From Arthonia radiata (lineage: Eukaryota; Ascomycota; Arthoniomycetes; Arthoniales; Arthoniaceae), in the NCBI GenBank assembly GCA_002989075.1, contig PSQN01000013.1, forward strand, positions 1,026,379-1,090,378: a DNA stretch of 64,000 nucleotides. The letters run 5' to 3'. A program made the position numbers and the translations under genes. The stretch's first letter is position 1. Each line of letters opens with the position of its first letter. This document shows positions 12,224 to 23,233 of this stretch, in pieces. A model generated the notes under the pieces. The model saw only the letters and a list, made by a program, of their open reading frames with translations. It had not been told where the DNA came from and searched no databases.

Positions 12224-13279
12224 TCATGCAACTGTGAATGAGCTCGACTTGTTATCGCACCACTCCCAGAACTGCTGCGCGTTTCCCGAGCCGCCATCCA
12301 CTTCCGGTTTGAGCGCAATCAGCAGATCCTTGCGAGGACTGGGATGCCAGCGGCCCCAAGGAATCACGTAGCATCCACCATCCTTGTCGGGCACGTCAGT
12401 CGACAGTCCCGCCCAAAGCTCCGAATAAGCACCATATTTCGGGTCGTGGAGGATGGGTGAGACGACGAATTGTATGAGTCGGCCAGCGTTTGTCCAGATG
12501 TCGGTGTTGAGATTGCCAGGATTCACAGCGACGCTGATGACACCATTTGGAGCTTCACGACGGTTGAATTCAGACGCTAGAAACCAATTACCGCACTTGG
12601 AGATGGCGTAATTTTTCTGCGGATTCTTGGGCGGTGAAGCGAGCATGTCCGCAGAAATGCCATTTTTGGGAGCTTGAGCATCAACGAGGTATGACGCTGC
12701 CCAGACTGTGCGTACAGAGTTTTTGGCAGTATTTGAGTCGGCAGCCGCGGCACGAAGCTGGGGCAGGAGCAGCTTGGAGAATAGGTAGGGACCTAGACAG
12801 TTGACGGCCATCTGCAACTCGACGCCCTGAGCGGACTCGGAGCCGGCTGGAGGTACAGAAATGCCAGCGTTATTCCAAAGGACATGCAGATATTGTTCCT
12901 TGGTGCGGAAGTTGACGGCGGCCTCCTTGACGGAGTTGAGGTCACTGAGGTCGAGCTGGAGGAAGCAGAGTTCGCCGTCAGTAGCAGACTTGTTTTCTTC
13001 CTTGATTTTCTCAATGGCTATGTTCGCTTTGCTCTCGTTGCGCGCGGCCATATACACCTTGGCGCCCTTGCCTATGGGATTGGTCAGCAAAGGAACGAAA
13101 ACAGAAGCAGGTTAGTGGTAGGGTCAGTGGGATCGAAACGCACCGTAGAGAATGTTGCAGAGGTGGTAACCGACGCCTGCATTACCACCAGTGACAAGAT
13201 AGATCCTGCCGCGCTGCGAAGGAAGGTTTTGCTCGGTCAGAGACGCCTTGGGTGGGCGAGCCTGGTCGAAGAAGCTCAT
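12224..13279 (-). CDS. Short-chain dehydrogenase/reductase
   Basis: Two exons (13279-13144 and 13071-12224) give 327 residues. The N-terminus has the NAD(P)-binding motif TGGNAGVGYHL, followed by the structural WNNAGIS (the NNAG motif), a serine in WAASY and the catalytic pair in NYAISKCGN (YxxxK). PG motif and NTDIW follow as expected. It resembles the retinol dehydrogenase/protochlorophyllide reductase-like branch of classical SDRs. Start choice: the ATG at 13279 gives MSFFDQARPP in front of the Rossmann fold. It probably oxidises or reduces an alcohol/ketone of the cluster product; substrate unknown. A TTACGTGAG element lies 204 bp upstream. Confidence 0.9.
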
Positions 13280-13482
13280 GTTAGGCAGTCTGCAATGAAC
13301 GCTGAGGAAGGGTAGCTCAAGGCGACGAGGACGACGACGCCAATGACATGAAAAATCCCGTCAGGATCTGGCAAGATGAAGGGTGCTGCGTGAAAGGGTG
13401 AGCAAGAGAAAGAGGAGGCGTCGATTGGAGAGGTTGTGCACCTCCCGAGTGTGGCACGTGCATCGGATGCGCGTGAATCTGC

Positions 13483-13491
13483 TTACGTGAG
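13483..13491 (+). promoter_or_regulatory. Candidate bZIP site TTACGTGAG
   Basis: The element lies 204 bp upstream of the dehydrogenase start codon and matches the cluster 8-mer TTACGTGA exactly. Confidence 0.4.
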
Positions 13492-13686
13492 ACAGCCGCT
13501 TGCGTGCTCCGACGGTTGTTGGAGGCCACAGTCATCGAGGAAGGCAAACGGTGACGAGGCGAATCAGCTACGGAAGTGTCAGGTGTTACGGTGCACAGGA
13601 AGTCGCACAGGCTCACGACTCGTTTAGCGCCCGAGTAGCCCCCTGTCACGACTTGGACCGCTACGAGGCGTTTTCCCTCGTGGTAC

Positions 13687-13707
13687 GCTACGGAGCATTT
13701 CCGTAGC
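13687..13707. repeat. Short inverted repeat (8-bp stem, 5-nt loop)
   Basis: GCTACGGA and TCCGTAGC face each other around a 5-base loop. A further CTACGGA copy occurs about 120 bp to the left. It may be a protein-binding palindrome or a chance hairpin. Confidence 0.4.
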
Positions 13708-13870
13708 ACTGGCAACCGCTCCCGGCTGATCCTCCTCCCTGCAGAGGCTGACCGCTGATCCTCCCGCGGGGGCGGATACGCGGAGACGCCGAAGTGCCCG
13801 TGCTCGGATGTGCTCCCTTCCGGCCTGAAAGTTACTTGAGGGCACCTCATGTCTTGTTCTCGCGGCTGCT

Positions 13871-13879
13871 TTACGTGAT
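13871..13879 (+). promoter_or_regulatory. Candidate bZIP site TTACGTGAT
   Basis: This is a second exact copy of the cluster motif upstream of the dehydrogenase, 592 bp from its start codon. Confidence 0.35.
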
Positions 13880-14171
13880 GAATGATAAGACGACTTCGCT
13901 TCGGGCCCGTGTTTGCGTAGCACACGTACACTACCACGATACCGCAGCTTGGCGTGAGCTGAACTGAAGACGTTGTCGGAGTGGCATGCGCTCATCGTCA
14001 TGTTGGCGGAGATATGCAATTGAGAAAGTCCTCTCTGTGAAATGATCCAAACAATACATACATAACCAATCTTAGACAATACACACATGATAAATCTTAG
14101 GTAGATGCTAAACTCACTCGTCGCCTGCCCTGACAGCCTCAAAACGTCAGCGCCGCATAGGCCGCTACTCA

Positions 14172-16005
14172 TCATGCACGACACAATCTTCCATCGCTCG
14201 CCACATTCCACGCCTCGCTGCCCACCGCCGTGGTTGCGTAGAGAATGCTGTCGGGATCATACTGCTGTTTGATGCTCAACAGTCGCGCGTAGTTGCTGCC
14301 GTAGAAAGACTCTTGCCAGTTGGGCTGCTGAAAATTGCCCTCGTTCAGATAAGTGCCACTCCCTGGCGTCACCGCTTCCAGTGCCGGAATCGCCTCCTCA
14401 GTCATTCGCTGCTGCAACAACGCGTTGTCCCTGTAGTCGGCCGTGTAGTTCCACGCCGCCGTCACCTCATAGCCTACAATGGCCTCCCGCCATGCTGGAT
14501 TCACCGAGTTCGAGCCCGGCGGCATTCCTGAGACGGCGTAGCTCGCGTTCATGCCCGTCCCTAATATGCGGAAAGAAGGGTCGCTGAGGATCTGACGCGC
14601 TGCCGCAAGCACGCTGCCGTAGTCTTCCTCCAGCACTGTGCGAGGGATGAATCGGCCGCCCGTCACCTGACCCGACTGGTCATCGCCATACGGCAGTGGC
14701 TCACTCTCGCCCACATGCTGCAGCCATCCCTGGGACTCGGTCGCGTTAAGGCTGTACGTGATGTTGTTCTCATCCAAATACTGCGTCAATGGCTGCAGCA
14801 ATACCGTGACTTGATCCTTGGTTTGTCCAGGGAACGTGAGCGGTCGCACGTAGAACAATTGCGCGGTCAGAATGAAGGCCGCAAAGCCACCTTGGTCGAC
14901 CCACGCGGGCAGGTGCGAATGAAACGCGCTCACGGCGTCCCAGTAAGCCTGCTCGCTGCTCTGTTCCGCCGCAATCAATTCGAAGTTGGCGCCGCCGACG
15001 CGACGATCAGGGAAGACCTTGGTAGTCATGGAAACCGTGACGCCGAACGTGCCCGCCCCTCCGCCACTAAGTGCCCAGAAGAGGTCGGGGTTCTGCGTTG
15101 GCGAGGCGGTCAAGAGTGTCCCGTCAGCAACCACCACCTCCCACTCAAGAACGTTGTCGGCAGCGAGGCCGAAGGTGGACGAGCCCGGGCCGTGACCCCC
15201 TGCCGTTGTAAATCCGCCCGCAATGCCCACAGTCGGACACCAACCGCCGAGAACGATCAACCCGGCTTGACTGGCTGCCTCATACGCTTCGAACGCCTGC
15301 ACGCCGGCGCCGAGTTTGACCGCTTTCCCTTGATAGCCATTGCTATTATAATCGATAAAGTCGATTGACTTGAGATTGTGAGTCCAAAGTCCCAATGCTC
15401 CCTTACCAGTTGACTTCCCGAGAAGGCTGCCACCTGATTAGCATGGACTTCGTTTGCAGCGCTCTCATAACGTCGAGCTTCTATGGCGAAGGACTCACTC
15501 GTGGCCTGTATTCTTTATCACAAGTCGGAGATTCTGATCTTTTGCAAAACGAATGCCAGCTGCCACGTTATCCGGCGTCGCCACATTGATAGAATAAGAT
15601 ACCTGGTTGCCGAGATCTTGGCAACTTTGCGATTCTGGGGTGTACGGAGTACACATGCTATTCTGAAAATATGGTTCAAGGATAGAGCTGGGAGAGACCA
15701 TGCTACAAATGCTCACCGTTAGTTCAGGTAGACACATGGGGTGCACAAGCGTCTTACTGCGTCTGCGGGAGGTCCCAAACTTCCGTCAGCGCCGAGCATG
15801 CATCTGCTTGGAAGTTTGGGTCATGACAGGGTTGTGCGAGCGAACTCGTTTGGATTAGACGCCCTTGCAGCGTGGTATTCAATGCGTCCCAAGTACTCGG
15901 TGACGGCCAATCGCCGTCTCCGGGCAGGACTTTGCAGGGGTTAGCTGCAGTAATGCAGCTGCACAGCAGCTGCACACAGCACGTGATAATCGCAGCAGCA
16001 CGCAT
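14172..16005 (-). CDS. Secreted FAD-linked oxidase, berberine-bridge-enzyme type
   Basis: Three exons (16005-15758, 15702-15499, 15426-14172) give 568 residues. A hydrophobic signal peptide (AAAIITCCVQLLCSC) predicts entry to the secretory route. The PCMH FAD-binding domain shows NTGHDLLGKSTG, whose His (about 150) is the usual 8-alpha flavin link, and GGWCPTVGIAGG, whose Cys (about 214) sits where bicovalent members carry a 6-S-cysteinyl link. The C-terminal BBE segment SFYGSNYARL is intact, and several NxT/S sites suggest glycosylation. It resembles fungal isoamyl-alcohol-oxidase and cluster-borne BBE-like oxidases that oxidise alcohols or close rings. It diverges from the bZIP-ankyrin regulator with a 497-bp gap. 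Confidence 0.92.
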
Positions 16006-16502
16006 GGTCAATTGAGCGCGCCTCGTGTTTTGTCCAAATACTCTGCAGATGATACGAAGATCGAGTGGAAAGCAGGCCGACTTCTTCTCTTTAAACACTC
16101 ACCAACGGCAGCCGTGTTCTCCCTCCCGACTCGCGTAGCCACACGGCACACGCACTGCGACGTTGCATGTGAGGAACCGAGATACACAATTCTATTAAAG
16201 AGCGTGTCTGCAGTGTCTGACTCGATTCGAGACCCTGCATGCAGACACGGCCCCAGATATAAGCACCGCGCTCCTGCAAACTTGCGGCGTGCGTGCAGTG
16301 GGTTTTCGAAATAGGAAATCGCGCGAGTGCGAGGCAGAAACTGATCAAATGCCATGAGGATCCGACATACAATAAGACTCAGCACCGGTGCTCATCCAGT
16401 CCAAGCTGACGATAGCTGAGCCTCCTTCATTATCGTTAAGCATCTGACCATATCGGGCTCTTCGACCGTTTGTGAGGGTCCTGTCATCCGGACTGGAGAA
16501 AC
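16006..16502. promoter_or_regulatory. Divergent promoter of FAD oxidase and regulator
   Basis: The gap between the two opposed start codons contains no gene. I see no exact TTACGTGA here. The nearest ACGTGA core is inside the first oxidase exon at 15979-15987. Confidence 0.5.
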
Positions 16503-17516
16503 ATGGACCGCGAGCTGCGCCGAAAGGAGCGAAACCGATTGGCGCAGAAGAAATACCGTAAGGCGATCGCTGGTCAGAAACCCGTTTTTGCTGCATTTTG
16601 ACCGACGTCTCGAACAGGCGAGAGCGTTAAACAGAAGCTGAAGACGCTGGAAGGACTTCTGCCACCTTCGCAGCCACCTCAAGCCACCACGGAAGAATGC
16701 GAACAGTTCAAGTCATTGCCACGACCAGCGAATGACTCGACACAGCTTAGCAATGCTGCGGCGCTGGACACGGGCCATCACGAATGTTTGCTGGCGGCCA
16801 ACGGAGATGTCTCGATTGGTGCAACCACGGAATTCGGCCTTGGCCGAGTTGATGAGCCGCTCTTTCTAGACTTTTCTGGAATGGAGGCTTTCGGGTGTGC
16901 GCGGCTCGTCGAACCACAGAAAGAAGCTTATACGACCCCGACGGAGGCTGCAGTAGAACCTCAGGAACGTTGTTTCGGCAGTGATCAAGGCTCGCTCAGA
17001 GCATTCAGCAATGCCGGAGGAACCTTGACCCCTTCCTCATCTCTGTCTGGCACCCCAGCGACGGCAGACTCACCGCAGCACCAGACACCTTCATCCTCGC
17101 GTCGAGAAGCTTCATTTGGCGTTGCTTCAAGTGGAGCAACGCCCGAAGACACCCTGAGTGCGCTACATTCTCCGATAAGTACGACGTCCACTATCTCCAG
17201 CCAGGCAGCAGCGGCCAGCCCCAGCATGGAGATTTGCCCCGGCGACACCCCACTGCACAGTGCCGCGCGCGCACAAAAACCCTCTATGGTCAAGCTACTG
17301 CTCCAGCACGGCTTTGACGCCTGCGCGCAGAACCGGCAGGGCCAGACGCCGCTCCACTGCGCCGCGTCGTCGGGATGTTGCGAGAGCGCGAGGCATCTGA
17401 TCCAATCTGACCGCTTCTGCCGGAGCGTTTGTGATCTGTCGGGAGCGACTCCGCTGCACGTGGCGGCGGCGGTGAGCCAGGAGGAAATTGTGCGGCTGCT
17501 CTTATCGACCAGGTGA
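16503..17516 (+). CDS. bZIP basic region plus ankyrin repeats (ToxE-like bANK regulator)
   Basis: Two exons (16503-16557 and 16618-17516) give 317 residues. An in-frame stop lies 30 bases before the ATG, which fixes the start. The first exon carries the basic DNA-contact region (RRKERNRLAQKKYR). Exon 2 continues with VKQKLKTLEGLL but no proper heptad leucine zipper. The middle is Ser/Thr/Pro-rich. The C-terminus has ankyrin repeats starting GDTPLHSAAR, GQTPLHCAAS and GATPLHVAAA. A bZIP basic region without a zipper plus ankyrin repeats is the known architecture of ToxE, the HC-toxin pathway activator, so a cluster-specific regulator is likely. The last repeat is cut short at a stop codon that overlaps a good donor (CAG/GTGAGA), so a further exon may exist. 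Confidence 0.85.
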
Positions 17517-18231
17517 GAGTGATATGAGGGGCCAGAGGATAGGAGGATGCAGGCAGAAGTGCGGATGCGGCAATTGACTGCATATGAGGCTGTGCGCTCC
17601 CGCGCATCATTGCGAAGGAGATACTTCTGGCCAAAGCTGAGTATCTAGAAAGTGGTTCGTAGGTCGGAATTAGAATTCCGTCAGGGCACGGGCCACATTG
17701 AGCCATTCCCAAACCAGAGGCGGGACCTGACTATTGGGGTTGAGAAGCCGCCCCACCCTGCAAGGTTGACAGAGCTAAACAAGGGTTTGGTGCTCGTTAT
17801 CAATGTCAATCTTCGCAACCATTCAGCATTTGCCACTTCCGTTGATCGTCGTGTACTGAGTGATGCCGAGTGATGCACCAGGTTGCATTCAAGCCATATC
17901 AGCGTAGGTAGCCGACTGGCCTGACTCATTACGTGAGGGATTACGAGCGGCTCCGTCTTGTCACGCTCTTCTGCTCATTCTGACTGCAGCCGTAAACCAT
18001 GAGGCGATTGTGATAGCCTGGCTGCGCACAGTCACACCTCCTGATAGCGTCAACAAAGCTCTCACACAGCTCATCTCACCCTCTCGCGTAATGTTCCATC
18101 ACGGCACTGCTGCGTTCCTCTGGAGGCTCACCACGATGGTCGAGGTCTTCATTCGACTTATTGAGCCGTCATTTTCAGACTCCTCGGTTGCAGTGCCCCA
18201 TCACTCCTCCTAACAATAGTAGTGAATCGGA
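17517..18231. promoter_or_regulatory. Upstream region of the P450
   Basis: No gene is recognised. An exact TTACGTGAG lies about 300 bp before the P450 start. The first 200 bases could hold a missed last exon of the ankyrin regulator. Confidence 0.45.
17929..17937 (+). promoter_or_regulatory. Candidate bZIP site TTACGTGAG
   Basis: The element lies 295-303 bp upstream of the P450 start codon and is identical to the one before the dehydrogenase. Confidence 0.4.
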
Positions 18232-20218
18232 ATGCAAAGCTTCAATGAGTTACATCGACAACTTTTCCTGCCCGATCAGTGGTTTGCTGCGGTCGCCGTG
18301 GCACTTTGCTTGGTCTATCCTTTCATCCTCGTCTTGTATCGTCTCTATGTCAGCCCTCTAGCTCAGTACCCGGGCCCAAAGTTCGCGGCGATTACTGGTT
18401 GGTACGAGGTCTATTATGAGCTCTTTTACCGCGGTGGCGGTCAATTCCCGTTCCATGTCGAGGGGCTACATGCAAAGTATGGTATGTACGATGATTCTCT
18501 ACGCAGGCCCACCAGGCATGCGATGTGTTCGACATACTGAAGCACAACCTACCTGTTGCCATCTCCCACCTGCATCAATACGCTCTCTCTGACCTCGTCA
18601 AGGCTCCATTGTGCGTATCAATCCGTGGGAGCTTCACGTCAACGATCCCGCCTACTATGACCAGATATATTCCACCACTTTGCACCATGACAAGTTGAAG
18701 TCGATGCAGTATCGCGCGACCGCCCCGACTGGCGTTTTCTCTACGCCAGAGCACCACTTGCACCGCATGCGCAGGGCAGCAATCGCTCCATACTTTTCAC
18801 GGCGTCGGATTTTGAATTATGCGCCGTACATTAGTTCCACTGTGGACGCTCTATGTCATCGCCTAAAGCACGAGTACGCAGGCAAGGAGAAAGTTTTGAA
18901 TCTGGGAGACATGTGGTCATGGTCCGTCCTCTTCATCAGCTCTTATAGGTACAGACACCGTCGCGAATGGCTATGCTTACCACGAAGACTCCAGTTATAC
19001 CGCCGATATCATGACGAACTACGCCTTCCAGAAGCAATACCGCTTTCTTGAAAAGCCTGACTTCCTCTGTCCGTTCACCGAGAATATCAACGACATCACC
19101 GAGCTGGTGCCATGGCTGAACGTCTTTACCTTCTTGGGATATGTTGCCACTTATACACCCCCGTCCCTTGCTGGATGGTTACTTCCCTCGTCACAAGGAT
19201 TGTGGGACTTCAAAGCTGTAAGTCGCTGTCGGTCGGCTTCTCATCGCTTGTCGCTTCTTTCCCTATAATTCGCCATGTTACTCGCGTCCCTCATCTACCT
19301 TCAATACCACATCGTGAGTGAAGCTCACACGTCACCGCCCCAGGAGCTCATCGAAAACATCAAGCGTGTCAAATCGGAAAAGTTCATTCCCACCACCGAT
19401 GAAGATACGCACGACAACATCTTCTACGAGCTGCTTCGCTCGAATCTTCCAGAGTCTGAAAAGTCCATGGCCCGCATGGAGCACGAAGCGCTCGGCGTCA
19501 TCGGCGCTGGCATTGAGACCACGAAGCACGCCGCCACTCTCTGCTGCTATCACGCCCTCGCCAATCCCCACGTTCTCGAGACCCTCCAGAAGGAACTAAT
19601 CGCCGTCATGCCTGATCCCAGAGGGCCGGTGCCCGACCTCTTGCAGCTCGAGGCGCTGCCGTATCTGTCCGCCTGTATAGAGGAGGGTAAGTGTTACCTC
19701 TTTATTCGTGTCTCATCTCTCTTATCCAACCCTCGCATCTGTAATGATACTCTTTGCTCCTGCATCGTCCTCGCCACTGACATGCACACACAGCTATCCG
19801 TCTCACCTACGGCAACCCCGGTCGCTCTCCGCGCACCTCCCGCACGCCTCTCCACTTCGGCAAGACCACGGTCCCGCCTGGCATCCCCGTCAGCACCTCC
19901 GTCGTCTCCATCCACCACAACACCGATTTGTTTCCCTCCCCGCGCGAGTTCATCCCAGAGCGCTGGCTTGATCCCACCACGCGCAAGAAGCTCAAAGGGT
20001 TCCAAGTCTCTTTCGGGAAAGGCACGAGGATCTGTCTGGGCATGTCCATGGCGTATGCGGAGCTGCATGTGGCGCTCGCGCTAGTGTTTCGGAGGTTGGA
20101 TATGGAATTGTTCGAGACCGATCGGAAGGATGTTGATCTGGCGCGGTGTTTGTTTGCGCCGAGGCCGGTGAAGGGGAGTAAAGGGGTGAGAGCGAAGGTG
20201 AAGGATGTGGCTGTGTGA
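18232..20218 (+). CDS. Cytochrome P450 with an apparent frame break
   Basis: Exons 18232-18481, 18603-19217, 19344-19686 and 19794-20218 cover a full P450. The N-terminus has a membrane anchor (WFAAVAVALCLVYPFILV) and the YPGPK hinge, the I-helix reads GAGIETT, the ExxR motif (EAIR) spans the third junction, and the heme loop is FGKGTRICLG. It resembles trichodiene-oxygenase-like fungal P450s in its N-terminal half. Within exon 2 the frame changes between about 18,917 and 18,945, from the frame ending GDMWS to the one reading ALIGTDTVANGYAY. No intron of credible size removes the difference, and the exons sum to one base too many. This is either a one-base assembly error or a real inactivating change. 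It probably oxidised the cluster product. Confidence 0.85.
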
Positions 20219-21390
20219 GGAATGGCCTTGGGGACTGGTTGATGCGCGTTTGGCTATTGTTGCTGGCAGCGTCGAGACCTCATGAAGGGTACGTGCACGA
20301 GGCTGCGAGAAGACCGAATCTACCACGACAGAGGTGGGCGCTGAGGTTTCCCATGTGCGGCGTCGCGAACAAACGATCATTACGAGAAACGAGCTGATGT
20401 TGTACATGTGAGGTAAATGCGTGCAGAATAGATCAGCTGTTGTACACGGCACTTTCGGCTACAGTAACGGTGCTAGTCCCCATCATGTCAGCTACTCATT
20501 ACACGAAGCTTACTAAATTTGGGTGCATACGCATCTTGCGGTTTTTAGGAAGGCAGATACAGCCCGTCGTCGCACGTGCAGGCATTAGTTGCAAGTGATG
20601 ATGGATGGCTGTTGCCAAGCTATCTCTCCAAAACAGTCTGCTCACAATACTAACACGTGCGTGCACGACGCTTCCAGCGAAGCGAGCCCCTTTCAGCACC
20701 ATTGATGCAAATTATCGTGGTCAGCGCAAGGTGCACTTGCGCGCTGGGTACACAGCGTGGGTACCTCGCGCAAGGCCGAACGTAGCTCCGTTGCATTACC
20801 AGACAAAGCAAGGCAGAAAGATGCAGGAGTCCATCTGCAGCGTGAGAGCTGTTGAACCACGACTAATACTCAAGGAAATTGGAGGCGAGCTGTCGCAAAT
20901 CTGCCTCAAAGGAAGTCGCCTGGCTTTGTTGAGTCGGCGATTTTCTGTTCCATAGCAGCTTACTTGACGTGATAGGTTACTGAGCACATGTCTCATGTTC
21001 GGTCATACGAAGACGGCACAGCGTTGTAGGCCTCAGCAGCCGGGCACGTGTTCATTTTTGCCGCCGCTGCCTGCGGTGATGCTACACTGGAGGACTGCGC
21101 GTGCTATGACTGCCTGTGGCGATTTTGGTATCATTATCTGCTGACAGCACTCCGATGGTGTCGGAATCGCCAAACAAAGGTATTCCGGGATGGGATGGCC
21201 GGCGTGGAGCTGTGATGCCGTTGCTCCTGCTGTCGGTGCATGCTGTCCTCTCCGTCTTCTCGTCCGTGATCTTCCGGTGCTCTATCCGGTATGCTATCAG
21301 CCATCTCCAAAACCGGTCGAGCTTCCGCCATACCCCCACCCCCCACACCCACCTCCACACCCTTCCTTCTCATCTCCCACACACACCCGT
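20219..21390. other. Convergent gap, no gene seen
   Basis: This 1.17-kb stretch separates the stops of the P450 and the UBE3D-like gene. Open frames are short and lack splice or domain support. A TGACGTGAT element occurs near 20,966, far from any start codon. Confidence 0.55.
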
Positions 21391-23028
21391 TCATCCTCCT
21401 CCACAAACCTCCCGCTCAAACCTCCCTAAAAAACTGACATCCCACACCCCCATCTTCATCGCTTTCTCCGGCATCTTCTTCCCGTTTTCTGCTAGCTTCT
21501 CAATGAGTTCATTTGCCAGCGCATCAAGAAGCTCGAATTCTTCCACATCTGCTGCGTTGGGCAGCTGTCCCGCTTCTTCGGCGGAGAGGGGGCGGTGTAG
21601 GACTTTGAGAGAGCGGTGGGCTTTTGTTGGGGTTGGTAGGGTGGTGGTACTGATGGTAGAAGTGGGGAGGGTGGTGGAGAAGGAGGACGAGGTTGAAGAA
21701 ATGTAGAGGTCAGGTGTTATTATCCAGAGGAGGAGAGGGGACGGAGGCTGGAGCGGAGGGTGGAGTTGCGGTGTAGTTGGTGTACCGTGGGGATGGAAAA
21801 GGAGCTTGCGGTAGCCGGATGTGCTGAGAGTTGTGAGGAGGGTGGAGGAGAGCCAGTGTTCCAAGGGGTGGGGTCTGGGGTCTGGCTGCGACGGGGCGGA
21901 GATGGCGAGGGCGTGTTTGTGGAGGCGGAGATCCGATGGTGAGATGGGTGTGCCGAGAGTATTGGCGCAGGCTGTGCAGGTGATGTGTGACTCCGTCGAC
22001 TATGTAGTGATTATCAGCACGCGAACGTAACCAGAAAGAAGACAGCAAGAAAGCCAAACGAGATGCTGGACACGTTGTGATTCATGCTACATATATGTGT
22101 ACCCACACCAGCCTCACACATCTCTCAAAGCTAGGCACAGCGACAGAGACGGCGATGTTCGCCAATTCATAACAGGCCAGTGTGTGCAGCACGGCAAAAC
22201 CACGACGCCAGCCGCGCCCGTCAAGCCTCCCCCGAAGGATGAGCGAGTGCGACGCAGCCAGGACAGGTTCGGCTCGTGCCTTGATCTTGGACGGTAGTAT
22301 CAGACCATAGCCCATGGACCCGAGGTCGGGCTGGAGTCTTTCTTGCTCCGGAGGAGCCCGTCCGTAGCTGTGAGGGAGTTGTGTTTACAGAAGGAGGGAA
22401 ATGAGGTGCGCGAGGGAACGGGAGACAAATCACCTACCGAGACGCCGCGGCAGTCATCAAGGTGGACAAGAAAGCTTGACGCGTCGACAAGGCCAACTCC
22501 AGACAGAGCCTGAATACGACTGCCTGCTGCGTAGCCCTTGTGATCATGATTGTTCCCGTTAGTAGTAGGCTCCGGCGGTTTATGACAGTGCCAAAGGTCC
22601 ATCATCTCAGCCCAGCCTTCGGATGGCAAGTCTTTCCACTGCCGAATAGTCTTGTTCGGAAGAACTTCTTCCTGACATTGACGGCAGTGGAAGGCATTGT
22701 CTGCGCTGAGAGCTGACGCAGACCAAGGCACTTGCTCGTCTGCGTCTGAGGCATCAAGATGCGTGCTGTTGCCTATCGGCAAACGCGCTTCGAGACTTTC
22801 AGGGGCGCCATTGCTGGTGACTGCCCTTGTCAATGAGAACGGCTTGGTGATGTCGATCGAAAGTTTTGAGGAGACTGCGAGGCCTTCACAGCGTAACGTG
22901 ACGTTGCTGCCTGTTGCTGACAATTCAGCTGTCACCTCTTGGCTGTTATTTGAGACTATCTGTGCGACAACGGAGACGCTCTTTATATTGAGCAGGAGCT
23001 CTGCGTACAGAGAAACGTGAATGCTCAT
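21391..23028 (-). CDS. UBE3D-like HECT-type E2-binding ubiquitin ligase
   Basis: Two exons (23028-22438 and 21999-21391) join in frame to 399 residues. Exon 1 carries the CRQCQ pair and the family hallmark WKDLPSEGWAEMMDLWHCH. Exon 2 opens with the second Cys pair, CTACANTLG, followed by a conserved LLLWIITPDLYISSTS and LKVLHR strand region near the C-terminus. This order fits the HECT-like E2-binding family (PF09814), proteins that bind ubiquitin-charged E2 enzymes. The intron is 438 nt, long for this window, and could hide a cassette exon. It shares a 205-bp divergent promoter with the questin-oxidase-like gene. It looks like a resident core gene inside or at the border of the metabolite cluster. 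Confidence 0.8.
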
Positions 23029-23233
23029 GATGTGAGCGCTGCCGAAGTGTCAACGTGAGGGAATCGTTGGCGACGACACTAGTGACGCGCTAGTACCAGA
23101 GCTAGTCCAATTTTGTACGATATGCCAAGACAATGATGATACCAGTGTGCCAGTGCCGTGAGCAGCTCTTCTGCCTTTGACAATTCCGACAATCTTCAAT
23201 CGACAGCTTTCTGATACATATAAGAGAAACACC

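Larger units (their letters stand above)
13280..14171. other. Upstream region of the dehydrogenase, no gene seen
   Basis: The 892-bp gap lies between the dehydrogenase start and the stop of the FAD oxidase. A 206-codon minus-strand open frame has no domain or splice support. The stretch holds two TTACGTGA elements, a short hairpin at 13687-13707 and a repeated GCTGATCCTCC near 13717 and 13755. Confidence 0.6.

Noticed and set aside
13317-13937. 206-codon minus-strand open frame
   Set aside because: No domain, no good start context and low-complexity ends; it lies in promoter sequence with regulatory-looking motifs.
10072-18231. HC-toxin 'tox-box' (ATCTCNCGNA) in cluster promoters
   Set aside because: I looked for exact matches in the promoters and saw none; the TTACGTGA element is the more consistent repeated motif.
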